A DNA stretch of 64,000 nt. It comes from Eutreptiella sp. 'Long Island Sound 2002'. Taxonomy: Eukaryota; Euglenozoa; Euglenophyceae; Eutreptiales; Eutreptiaceae. The position numbers and the translations under genes were made by a program. The notes under the pieces are model-generated. The model saw nothing but the letters and a program-made list of their open reading frames with translations. It had not been told where the DNA came from and did not search any database. Positions 49,101 to 62,400 of the stretch are shown piece after piece (the stretch's first letter is position 1; the number at the start of each line of letters is the position of its first letter). The DNA is taken from contig OZ038400.1 of the NCBI GenBank assembly GCA_964036045.1, forward strand, positions 15,187,079 to 15,251,078. Reading direction: 5' to 3'.

Positions 49101-49400
49101 TACGAACCACGTCGCACGTGTAGCAGAAAATTTGCCCGTGTGCGCAAATCTGGGCTTTAGGCTCCCTTGCACGCGAATGACGCTATTTTCAGGTTGAACT
49201 TCACAGTACGTGCCCGCACAATGCCCATTTCAAATTGGTATTGCCCATATCACAGCCACTCAACCCTCTGGCCACAACAAGCTGCATCATGCTATTCGTG
49301 TACCATACGAACCACGTCGCACGTGTAGCAGAGAATTTGCCTGTGTGCGCAAATCTGGGCTTTAGGCTCCCTTGCACGCGAATGACGCTATTTTCAAGTT
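46200..49400. repeat. 1691-bp-offset block duplication in right satellite, carrying slippage deletions
   Basis: Markers recur at 1691 bp: GCGGGCAC at 46671 and 48362, TGCCAATATC at 47131 and 48822, CCTGCACAATATCCG near 47317 and 49008, and AGCAGAAAA at 47431 and 49122. 1691 equals 8 monomers minus 29, which is accounted for by two 10-bp losses (near 47440 and 47648) plus a 9-bp loss near 48265. Each 10-bp loss removes one of two adjacent AATTTGCCCG copies within the monomer. Confidence 0.85.
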
Positions 49401-52400
49401 GAACTGAACAGTGCGTGCCCGCACAATGACCATTTCAAATTGGTACTGCCCATATCTCGACCACTCAACCCTCAGGCCGGACAAAGCTGCATCATGATGT
49501 TCGTGTACCATACGAACCACATCGCACCTGTAGCAGAGAACTTGCCCGAATTTGCCCGTGTGTGCAAATGTGAGGTTTAGGCTCCCTTGCACGGGAAGGA
49601 CGCTATTTTCAGGTTGAACTGAACAGTGCGTGCCCGCACAATGACCATTTCAAATTGGTATTGCCCATATCTCGACCACTCAACCCTCTGGCCAAAACAA
49701 GGTGCATCATGATGTTCGTGTACCATACGAACCACCCCGCACGTGTAGCAGAGAATTTGCCCGAATTTGCCCGTGTGTGCAAATGTGAGGTTTAGGCTCC
49801 CTTGCACGCGAAGGACGCTATTTTCAGGTTGAACTGAACAGTGCGTGCCCGCACAATGACCATTTCAAATTGGTATTGCCCATATCGCGACCACTCAACC
49901 CTCTGGCCAGAACAAGCTGCATCATGCTGTTCGTGTACCATACGAACCACGTCGCACCTGTAGCAGAGAATTTGCCCGAATTTGCCCGTGTGTGCAAATG
50001 TGAGGTTCAGGCTCCCTTGCACACGAGTGACGCTATTTTCAGGTTGAACTGAACAGTGCGTGCCCGCACAATGACCATTTCAAATTGGTATTGCCCATAT
50101 CTCGACCACTCAACCCTCTGGTTAAAACAAGGTGCATCATGATGTTCGTGTACCATACGAACCACCCCGCACGTGTAGCAGAGAATTTGCCCGAATTTGC
50201 CCGTGTGTGCAAATGTGAGGTTTAGGCTCCCTTGCACGCGAAGGACACTATTTTCAGGTTGAACTGAACAGTGCGTGCCCGCACAATGACCATTTCAAAT
50301 TGGTATTGCCCATATCTCGACCACTCAACCCTCTGGCCAAAACAAGGTGCATCATGATGTTCGTGTACCATACAAACCACCCCGCACGTGTAGCAGAGAA
50401 TCTGCCCGAATTTGCCCGTGTGCGCAAATGTGAGGTTTAGGCTCCCTTGCACGCGAAGGACGCTATTTTCAGGTTGAACTGAACAGTACGTGCCCGCACA
50501 ATGCCGATTTCAAATTGGTATTGCCCATATCTCGACCACTTAACCCTCTGGCCAGACCAAGCTGCAGCATGTTGTTCGTGTACCATACGAACCACATCGC
50601 ACGTGTAGCAGAGAATTCGCCCGAATTTGCCCGTGTGCGCAAATCTGGGCTTTAGGCTCCCTTGCACGCGAATGACGCTATTTTCAGGTTGAACTTCACA
50701 GCACGTGCCCGCACAATGCCCATTTCAAATTGGTATTGCCCATATCACAACCACTCAACCCTCCGGCCAGAACAAGCTGCATCATGCTGTTCGTGTACCA
50801 TACGAACCACGTCGCACGTGTAGCAGAGATTTCGCCCGAATTTGCCCGTGTGTGCAAATGTGAGGTTTAGGCTCCCTTGCACGTGAAGGACGCTATTTTC
50901 AGGTTGAACTGAACAGTGCGTGCCCGCACAATGACCATTCCAAATTGGTATTGCCCATATCTCGACCACTCAACCCCCTGGTCAAAACAAGGTGCATCAT
51001 GATGTTCGTGTACCATACGAACCACCCCGCACGTGTAGCAGAGAATTTGCCCGAATTTGCCCGTGTGTGCAAATGTGAGGTTCAGGCTCCCTTGCACGCG
51101 CATGACGCTATTTTCAGGTTGAACTTCACAGTACGTGCCCGCACAATGCCCATTTCAAATTGGTATTGCCCATATCACAACCACTCAACCCTCCGGCCAG
51201 AACAAGCTGCATCATGCTGTTCGTGTACCATACGAACCACGTCGCACGTGTAGCAGAGATTTCGCCCGAATTTGCCCGTGTGTGCAAATGTGAGGTTTAG
51301 GCTCCCTTGCACGTGAAGGACGCTATTTTCAGGTTGAACCGAACAGTACGTGCCCGCACAATGCCGATTTCAAATTGGTATTGCCCATATCTCGACAACC
51401 CAACCCCCTGGTCAAAACAAGGTGCATCATGATGTTCGTGTACCATACGAACCAACTCGCACATGTAGCAGAGAATTTTCCCGAATTTGCCCGTGTGTGC
51501 AAATGTGAGGTTCAGGCTCCCTTGCACGTGAAGGACGCTATTTTCAGGTTGAACTTCACAGTACGTGCCCGCACAATGCCCATTTCAAATTGGTTTGGCC
51601 CATATCACAACCACTCAACCCTCCGGCCAGAACAAGCTGCATCATGCTGTTAGTGTACCATACGAACCACGTCGCACGTGTAGCAGAGAATTTGCCCGAA
51701 TTTGCCCGTGTGTGCAAATGTGAGGTTTAGGCTCCCTTGCACGTGAAGGACGCTATTTTCAGGTTGAACTTCACAGTACGTGCCCGCACAATGCCCATTT
51801 CAAATTGGTATTGCCCATATCTCAACCACTCAACCCTCTGGCCACAACAAGGTGCATCATGATGTTCGTGTACCATACGGACCACCTCTCACGTGTAGCA
51901 GAGAATTTGCCCAAATTTGCCCGTGTGTGCAAATGTGAGGTTCAGGCTCCCTGGCAGGTGAAGGACGCTATTTTCAGGTTGAACTTCACAGTACGTGCCC
52001 GCACAATGCCCATTTCAAATTGGTATTGCCCATATCACAACCACTCAACCCTCCGGCCAGAACAAGCTGCATCATGATGTTCGTGTACCATATGGACCAC
52101 GTGGCACGTGTAGCAGAGAATTTGCCCGAATTTGTCCCGTGTCTGCAAATGTGAGGTTTAGGCTCCCTTGCACGTGAAGGACGCTATTTTCAGGTTGAAC
52201 TGAACAGTGCGTGCCCGCACAATGACCATTCCAAATTGGTATTGCCCATATCTCGACCACTCAACCCCCTGGTCAAAACAAGGTGCATCATGATGTTCGT
52301 GTACCATACGAACCACCTCGCACATGTAGCAGAGAATTTGCCCGAATTCGCCCGTGTGTGCAAATGTGAGGTTCAGGCTCCCTTGCACACGAGTGACGCT

Positions 52401-52739
52401 ATTTTCGGGTTGAACTTCACAGTACGTGCCCGCACAATGCCCATTTCAAATTGGTATTGCCCATATCACAACCACTCAACCCTCGGGCCAGAACAAGCTG
52501 CATCATGCTGTTCGTGTACCATACGAACCACGTCGCACGTGTAGCAGAGAATTTGCCCGAATTTGCCCGTGTGTGCAAATGTGAGGTTGAGGCTCCCTTG
52601 CACACGAGTGACGCTATTTTCAGGTTGAACTGAACAGTACGTGCCCGCACAATGCCCATTTCAAATTGGTATTGTTCATATCACAACCACTCAACCCTCC
52701 GGCCAAAACAAGGTGCATCATGATGTTCGTGTACCATAT

Positions 52740-55700
52740 GAACCACGTCGCACGTGTAGCAGAGAATTTGCCCGAATTTGCCCGTGTGTGCAAATGTGAG
52801 GTTTAGGCTCCCTTGCACGTGAAGGACGCTATTTTCAGGTTGAACTGAACAGTGCGTGCCCGCACAATGCCCATTTCAAATTGGTATTGCCCATATCTCG
52901 ACCACTCAACCCTCGGGCCAGAACAAGCTGCATCATGCTGTTCGTGTACCATACGAACCACGTCGCACGTGTAGCAGAGAATTTGCCCGAATTTGCCCGT
53001 GTGTGCAAATGTGAGGTTGAGGCTCCCTTGCACACGAGTGACGCTATTTTCAGGTTGAACTGAACAGTACGTGCCCGCACAATGCCCATTTCAAATTGGT
53101 ATTGTTCATATCACAACCACTCAACCCTCCGGCCAAAACAAGGTGCATCATGATGTTCGTGTACCATATGAACCACGTCGCACGTGTAGCAGAGAATTTG
53201 CCCGAATTTGCCCGTGTGTGCAAATGTGAGGTTTAGGCTCCCTTGCACGCGAAGGACGCTATTTTCAGGTTGAACTGAACAGTACGTGCCCGCACAATGC
53301 CCATTTCAAATTGGTATTGTTCATATCTCGACCACTCAACCCCCTGGTCAAAACAAGGTGCATCATGATGTTCGTGTACCATACGAACCACCTCCCACAT
53401 GTAGCAGAGAATTTGCCCGAATTTGCCCGTGTGTGCAAATGTGAGGTTCAGGCTCCCTTGCACGCGAATGACGCTATTTTCAGGTTGAACTTCACAGTAC
53501 GTGCCCGCACAATGCCCATTTCAAATTGGTATTGCCCATATCACAACCACTCAACCCTCCGGCCAGAACAAGCTGCATCATGCTGTTCGTGTACCATACG
53601 AACCACGTCGCACGTGTAGCAGAGATTTCGCCCGAATTTGCCCGTGTGTGCAAATGTGAGGTTTAGGCTCCCTTGCACGTGAAGGACGCTATTTTCAGGT
53701 TGAACTGAACAGTACGTGCCCGCACAATGCCGATTCCAAATTGGTATTGCCCATATCGCGACCACTCAACCCCCTGGTCAAAACAAGGTGCATCATGATG
53801 TTCGTGTACCATACGAACCACCCCGCACGTGTAGCAGAGAATTTGCCCAAATTTGCCCGTGTGTGCAAATGTGAGGTTCAGGCTCCCTTGCACGCGAATA
53901 ACCTTATTTCCAGGTTGAACCGAACAGTACGTGCCCGCACAATGCCGATTTCAAATTGGTGTTGCCCATATCTCGACCACTCAACCCCCTGGTCAAAACA
54001 AGGTGCATCATGATGTTCGTGTAGCATACGAACCACCTCGCACATGTAGCAGAGAATTTTCCCGAATTTGCCCGTGTGTGCAAATGTGAGGTTCAGGCTC
54101 CCTTGCACACGAGTGACGCTATTTTCAGGTTGAACTTCACAGTACGTGCCCGCACAATGCCCATTTCAAATTGGTATTGCCCATATCACAACCACTCAAC
54201 CCTCCGGCCAGAACAAGCTGCATCATGCTGTTAGTGTACCATACGAACCACGTCGCACATGTAGCAGAGAATTTGACCGAATTTGCCCGTGTGTGCAAAT
54301 GTGAGGTTGAGGCTCCCTTGCACACGAGTGACGCTATTTTCAGGTTGAACTGAACAGTACGTGCCCGCACAATGCCCGTTTCAAATTGGTATTGCCCATA
54401 TCTCGACCACTCAACCCTCGGGCCAGAACAAGCTGCATCATGCTGTTCGTGTACCATACGAACCACGTCGCACGTGTAGCAGAGAATTTGCCCGAATTTG
54501 CCCGTGTGTGCAAATGTGAGGTTGAGGCTCCCTTGCACACGAGTGACGCTATTTTCAGGTTGAACTGAACAGTACGTGCCCGCACAATGCCCATTTCAAA
54601 TTGGTATTGTTCATATCACAACCACTCAACCCTCCGGCCAAAACAAGGTGCATCATGATGTTCGTGTACCATATGAACCACGTCGCACATGTAGCAGAGA
54701 ATTTTCCCGAATTTGCCCGTGTGTGCAAATGTGAGGTTCAGGCTCCCTTGCACACGAGTGACGCTATTTTCAGGTTGAACTTCACAGTACGTGCCCGCAC
54801 ACTGCCCATTTCAAATTGGTATTGCCCATATCACAACCACTCAACCCTCCGGCCAAAACAAGGTGCATCATGATGTTCGTGTACCATATGAACCACGTCG
54901 CACGTGTAGCAGAGAATTTGCCCGAATTTGCCCGTGTGTGCAAATGTGAGGTTTAGGCTCCCTTGCACGTGAAGGACGCTATTTTCAGGTTGAACTGAAC
55001 AGTGCGTGCCCGCACAATGACCATTTCAAATTGGTATTGCCCATATCTCGACCACTCAACCCTCGGGCCAGAACAAGCTGCATCATGCTGTTCGTGTACC
55101 ATACGAACCACGTCGCACGTGTAGCAGAGAATTTGCCCGAATTTGCCCGTGTGTGCAAATGTGAGGTTGAGGCTCCCTTGCACACGAGTGACGCTATTTT
55201 CAGGTTGAACTGAACAGTACGTGCCCGCACAATGCCCATTTCAAATTGGTATTGTTCATATCACAACCACTCAACCCTCCGGCCAAAACAAGGTGCATCA
55301 TGATGTTCGTGTACCATATGAACCACGTCGCACGTGTAGCAGAGAATTTGCCCGAATTTGCCCGTGTGTGCAAATGTGAGGTTTAGGCTCCCTTGCACGT
55401 GAAGGACGCTATTTTCAGGTTGAACTGAACAGTACGTGCCCGCACAATGCCCATTTCAAATTGGTATTGTTCATATCTCGACCACTCAACCCCCTGGTCA
55501 AAACAAGGTTCATCATGATGTTCGTGTACCATACGAACCACCTCCCACATGTAGCAGAGAATTTGCCCGAATTTGCCCGTGTGTGCAAATGTGAGGTTCA
55601 GGCTCCCTTGCACGCGAATGACGCTATTTTCAGGTTGAACTTCACAGTACGTGCCCGCACAAGGCCCATTTCAAATTGGTATTGCCCATATCACAACCAC

Positions 55701-56450
55701 TCAACCCTCGGGCCAGAACAAGCTGCATCATGCTGTTCGTGTACCATACGAACCACGTCGCACGTGTAGCAGAGATTTCGCCCGAATTTGCCCGTGTGTG
55801 CAAATGTGAGGTTTAGGCTCCCTTGCACGTGAAGGACGCTATTTTCAGGTTGAACTGAACAGTGCGTGCCCGCACAATGACCATTCCAAATTGGTATTGC
55901 CCATATCGCGACCACTCAACCCCCTGGTCAAAACAAGGTGCATCATGATGTTCGTGTACCATACGAACCACCCCGCACGTGTAGCAGAGAATTTGCCCAA
56001 ATTTGCCCGTGTGTGCAAATGTGAGGTTCAGGCTCCCTTGCACGCGAATAACCTTATTTCCAGGTTGAACCGAACAGTACGTGCCCGCACAATGCCGATT
56101 TCAAATTGGTGTTGCCCATATCTCGACCACTCAACCCCCTGGTCAAAACAAGGTGCATCATGATGTTCGTGTAGCATACGAACCACCTCGCACATGTAGC
56201 AGAGAATTTTCCCGAATTTGCCCGTGTGTGCAAATGTGAGGTTCAGGCTCCCTTGCACACGAGTGACGCTATTTTCAGGTTGAACTTCACAGTACGTGCC
56301 CGCACAATGCCCATTTCAAATTGGTATTGCCCATATCACAACCACTCAACCCTCCGGCCAGAACAAGCTGCATCATGCTGTTAGTGTACCATACGAACCA
56401 CGTCGCACATGTAGCAGAGAATTTGACCGAATTTGCCCGTGTGTGCAAAT
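52740..56450. repeat. 2150-bp (10-monomer) block duplication in right satellite
   Basis: About 1.6 kb at 52740-54300 recurs at 54890-56450 with an exact 2150-bp offset. Shared rare variants include CTCGGGCCAGAAC, GGTTGAGGCTCCC, TATTGTTCATATC, CCTCCCACATG, GTAGCATACGAACC and GCAGAGATTTCGCC. The copies are nearly identical, so this is a recent event. Confidence 0.88.
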
Positions 56451-59400
56451 GTGAGGTTCAGGCTCCCTTGCACACGAGTGACGCTATTTTCAGGTTGAAC
56501 TTCACACTACGTGCCCGCACAATGCCCATTCCAAATTGGTATTGCCCATATCACAACCACTCAACCCTCCGGCCAGAACAAGCTGCATCATGATGTTCGT
56601 GTACCATATGGACCACGTCGCACGTGTAGCAGAGAATTTGCCCGAATTTGCCCGTGTGTGCAAATGTGAGGTTTAGGCTCCCTTGCACATGAAGGACGCT
56701 ATTTTCAGGTTGAACTGAACAGTGCGTGCCCGCACAATGACCATTCCAAATTGGTATTGCCCATATCTCGACCACTCAACCACCTGGTCAAAACAAGGTG
56801 CATCATGATGTTCGTGTACCATACGAACCACCTCGCACATGTAGCAGAGAATTTGCCCGAATTTGCCGTTGTGTGCAAATGTGAGGTTCAGGCTCCCTTG
56901 CACACGAGTGACGCTATTTTCGGGTTGAACTTCACAGTACGTGCCCGCACAATGCCCATTTCAAATTGGTATTGCCCATATCACAACCACTCAACCCTCG
57001 GGCCAGAACAAGCTGCATCATGCTGTTCGTGTACCATACGAACCACCTCGCACGTGTAGCAGAGAATTTGCCCGAATTTTCCCGTGTGTGCAAATGTGAG
57101 GTTTAGGCTCCCTTGCACACGAGTGACGCTATTTTCAGGTTGAACTTCACAGTACGTTCCCGCACGATGCCCATTTCAAATTGGTATTGCCCATATCTCA
57201 GCCACTCAACCCTCTGGCCACAACAAGGTGCATCATGATGTTCGTGTACCATACGAACCACCTCGCACATGTAGCAGAGAATTTGCCCGAATTTGCCCGT
57301 GTGTGCAAATGTGAGGTTCAGGCTCCCTTGCACACGAGTGACGCTATTTTCAGGTTGAACTGAACAGTACGTGCCCGCACAATGCCCATTTCAAATTGGT
57401 ATTGCCCATATCACAACCACTCAACCCTCCTGCCAAAACAAGGTGCATCATGATGTTCGTGTACCATATGAACCACGTCGCACGTGTAGCAGAGAATTTG
57501 CCCGAATTTGCCCGTGTGTGCAAATGTGAGGTTTAGGCTCCCTTGCACGTGAAGGACGCTATTTTCAGGTTGAACTGAACAGTGCGTGCCCGCACAATGA
57601 CCATTCCAAATTGGTATTGCCGATATCTCGACCACTCAACCCCCTGGTCAAAACAAGGTGCATCATGATGTTCGTGTACCATACGAACCACCTCGCACAT
57701 GTAGCAGAGAATTTGCCCGAATTTGCCCGTGTGTGCAAATGTGAGGTTTAGGCTCCCTTGAACGTGAAGGACGCTATTTTCAGGTTGAACTGAACAGTGC
57801 GTGCCTGCACAATGACCATTCCAAATTGGTATTGCCCATACCTCGACCACTCAACCCCCTGGTCAAAACAAGGTGCATCATGATCTTCGTGTACCATACG
57901 AACCACCTCGCACGTGTAGCAGAGAATTTGCCCGAATTTGCCCGTGTGTGCAAATGTGAGGTTCAGGCTCCCTTGCACACGACTGACGCTATTTTCAGGT
58001 TGAACTGAACAGTACGTGCCCGCACAATGCCCATTTCAAATTGGTACTGCCCATATCACAACCACTCAACCCTCCGCCCAAAACAAGGTGCATCATGATG
58101 TTCGTGTACCATACAAACCACCCCGCACGTGTAGCAGAGAATCTGCGCGAATTTGCCCGTGTGTGCAAATGTGAGGTTTAGGCTCCCTTGCACGTGAAGG
58201 ACGCTATTTTCAGGTTGAACTGAACAGTGCGTGCCCGCACAATGACCATTTCAAATTGGTGTTGCCCATATCTCGACCACTCAACCCCCTGGTCAAAACG
58301 AGGTGCATCATGATGTTCGTGTACCATACGAACCACCCCGCACCTGTAGCAGAGAATTTGCCCGAATTTGCCCGCGTGCGCAAATGTGAGGTTCAGGCTC
58401 CTTTGCACGCGAATGACGCTATTTCCAGGTTGAACCGAACAGTGCGTGCCCGCACAATGACCATTCCAAATTGGTATTGCCCATATCTCGACCACTCAAC
58501 CCCCTGGTCGAAACAAGGTGCATCATGATATTCGTGTACCATACGAACCACCTCGCACGTGTAGCAGAGAATTTGCCCGAATTTGCCCGTGTGTGCAAAT
58601 GTGAGGTTCAGGCTCCCTTGCAGGTGAACGACGGTACGTTCAGGTTGAACTTCACAGTACGTGCCCGCACAATGCCCATTTCAAATTGGTATTGCCCATA
58701 TCACAACCACTCAACCCTCCGGCCAGAACAAGGTGCATCATGCCGTTCGCGTACCATACGAACCACGTCGCACGTGTAGCAGAGAATTTGCCCGAACTTG
58801 CCCGTGTGTGCAAATGTGAGGTTTAGGCTCCCTTGCACATGAAGGACGCTATTTTCAGGTTGAACTGAACAGTGCGTGCCCGCACGATGACCATTCCAAA
58901 TTGGTATTGCCCATATCTCGACCACTCAACCCCCTGGTCAAAACAAGGTGCATCATGATGTTCGTGTACCATACGAACCACCTCGCACGTGTAGCAGAGA
59001 ATTTGCCCGAATTTGCCCGTGTGTGCAAATGTGAGGTTCAGGCTCCCTTGCACACGAGTGACGCTATTTTCAGGTTGAACTGAACAGTACGTGCCCGCAC
59101 AATGCCCATTTCAAATTGGTGTTGCCCCTATCGCGACCACTCAACCCTCTGGCCAGAACAAGGTGCATCATGCTGTTAGTGTACCATACGAACCACGTCG
59201 CACGTGTAGCAGAGAATTTGCCCGAATTTGCACGTGTGTGCAAATGTGAGGTTCAGGCTCCCTTGCACGCGAATGACGCTATTTTCAGGTTGAACTTCAC
59301 AGTACGTGCCCGCACAATGCCCATTTCAAATTGGTATTGCCCATGTCACAACCACTCAACCCTCCGGCCAGAACAAGCTGCATCATGCTGTTCGTGTACC

Positions 59401-62400
59401 ATACGAACCACCTCGCACATGTAGCAGATAATTTGCCCGAATTTGCCCGTGTGTGCAAATGTGAGGTTCAGGCTCCCTTGCACACGAGTGACGCTATTTT
59501 CAGGTTGAACTCACCAGTACGTGCCCGCACAATGCCCATTTCAAATTGGTATTGCCCATATCTCGACCACTTAACCCTCTGGCCAGAACAAGCTGCAGCA
59601 TGTTGTTCGTGTACCATACGAACCACATCGCACGTGTAGCAGAGAATTTGCCCGAATTTGCCTGTGCGCGCAAATCTGGGCTTTAGGCTCCCTTGCACGC
59701 GAATGACGCTATTTTCAGGTTCAACTTCACAGTACGTGCCCGCACAATGCCCATTTCAAATTGGTATTGCCCATATCGCGACCACTCAACCCTCTGGCCA
59801 GAACAAGCTGCATCATGCTGTTCGTGTACCATACGAACCAAGTCGCACGTGTAGCAGAGAATTTGCCCGAATTTGCCCGTGTGTGCAAATGTGAGGTTTA
59901 GGCTCCCTTGCACGTGAAGGACGCTATTTTCAGGTTGAACTGAACAGTGCGTGCCCGCACAATGACCATTTCAAATTGGTATTGCCCATATCTTGACCAC
60001 TCAACCCTCTGGCCAAAACAAGGTGCATCATGATGTTCGTGTACCATATGAACCACCTCGCACGTGTAGCAGAGAATTTGCCTGAATTTGCCCGTGTGTG
60101 CAAATGTGAGGTTTAGGCTCCCTTGCACGTGAAGGACGCTATTTTCAGGTTGAACTGAACAGTGCGTGCCCGCACAATGACCATTCCAAATTGGTATTGC
60201 CCATATCTCGACCACTCAACCCCCTGGTCAAAACAAGGTGCATCATGATGTTCGTGTACCATACGAACCACCTCGCACATGTAGCAGAGAATTTGCCCGA
60301 ATTTGCCCGTGTGTGCAAATGTGAGGTTCAGGCTCCCTTGCACACGAGTGACGCTATTTTCAGGTTGAACTGAACAGTACGTGCCCGCACAATGACCATT
60401 CCAAATTGGTATTGCCCATATCTCGACCACTCAACCCTCAGGCCAGACAAAGCTGCATCATGATGTTCGTGTACCATACGAACCACGTCGCACATGTAGC
60501 AGAGAATTTGCCCGAACTTGCCCGTGTGCGCAAATGTGGGCTTTAGGCTCCCTTGCACGCGAATGACGCTATTTTCAGGTTGAACTGAACAGTACGTGCC
60601 CGCACAATGGCCGTTTCAATTTGGTATTGCCCATATCTCAACCACTCAACCCTCTGGCCACAACAAGCTGCATCATGCTATTCCTGTACCATACGAACCA
60701 CCCCGCACGTGTAGCAGAGAATTTTCCCGAATTTGCCCGTGTGCGCAAATGTGAGGTTCAGGCTCCCTTGCACGCGAATAACCTTATTTCCAGGTTGAAC
60801 CGAACAGTACGTGCCCGCACAACGCCGATTTCAAATTGGTATTGCCCATATCTCGACCACTTAACCCTCTGGCCAGAACAAGCTGCAGCATGTTGTTCGT
60901 GTACCATACGAACCACATCGCACGTGTAGCAGAGAATTCGCCCGAATTTGCCCGTGTGCGCAAATCTGGGCTTTAGGCTCCCTTGCACGCGAATGACGCT
61001 ATTTTCAGGTCTAACTTCACAGTACGTGCCCGCACAATGCCCATTTCAAATTGATATTGCCCATATCACAACCACTCAACCCTCCGGCCAGAACAAGCTG
61101 CATCATGATGTTCGTGTACCATACGAACCACGTCGCACGTGTAGCAGATAATTTGCCCGAATTTGCCCGTGTGTGCAAATGTGAGGTTTAGGCTCCCTTG
61201 CACGCGAAGGACGCTATTTTCAGGTTGAACTGAACAGTGCGTGCCCGCACAATGACCATTTCAAATTGGTACTGCCCATATCTGGACCACTCGACCCTCT
61301 GGCCAAAACAAGGTGCATCATGATGTTCGTGTACCATACGAACCACCTCGCACATGTAGCTGGGAATTTGCCCTAATTTGCCCGTGTGTGCATATGTGGG
61401 TTTTAGGCTCCCTTGCACGCCAATGACGCTATTTTCAGGTTGAACTGAATGGTACGTGCCCGCACAATGCCCATTTCAATTTGGTATTGCCCATATCTCA
61501 ACCACTCAACCCTCCGGCCAAAACAAGCTGCATCATGCTATTCGTGTACCATATGAACCACTTCGCACGTGTAGCAGAGCATTTGCCCGAATTTGCCCGT
61601 GTCTGCAAATGTGAGGTTTAGGCTCCCTTGCACGTGAAGGACGCTATTTTCAGGTTGAACTGAACAGTGCGTGCCCGCACAATGACCATTCCGAATTGGT
61701 ATTGCCCATATCACAACCACTCAACCCTCCGGCCAGAACAAGGTGCATCATGATGTTCGTGTACCATACGAACCACCTCGCACATGTAGCAGAGAATTTG
61801 CCCGAATTTGCCCGTGTGTGCAAATGTGAGGTTTAGGCTCCCTTGCACGTGAAGGACGCTATTTTCAGGTTGAACTGAACAGTGCGTGCCCGCACAATGA
61901 CCATTTCAAATTAGTATTGCCAATATCTCGACCACTCAACCCCCTGGTCAAAGCAAGGTGCATCATGATGTTCGTGTACCATACGAACCACCTCGCACAT
62001 GTAGCAGAGAATTTGCCCGAATTTGCCCGTGTGTGCAAATGTGAGGTTCAGGCTCCCTTGCACACGAGTGACGCTATTTTCAGGTTGAACTGAACAGTGC
62101 GTGCGCGCACAATGACCATTCCAAATTGGTATTGCCCATATCACAACCACTCAACCCTCCGGCCAGAACAAGGTGCATCATGCTGTTCGCGTACCATACG
62201 AACCACGTCGCACGTGTAGCAGAGAATTTGCCCGAATTTGCCCGTGTGCGCAAATGTGAGGTTCAGGCTCCCTTGCACACGAGTGACGCTATTTTCAGGT
62301 TGAACTGAACAGTGCGTGCCCGCACAATGACCATTTCAAATTGGTATTGCCCATATCACAACCACTCAACCCTCCGGCCAGAACAAGCTGCATCATGCTG

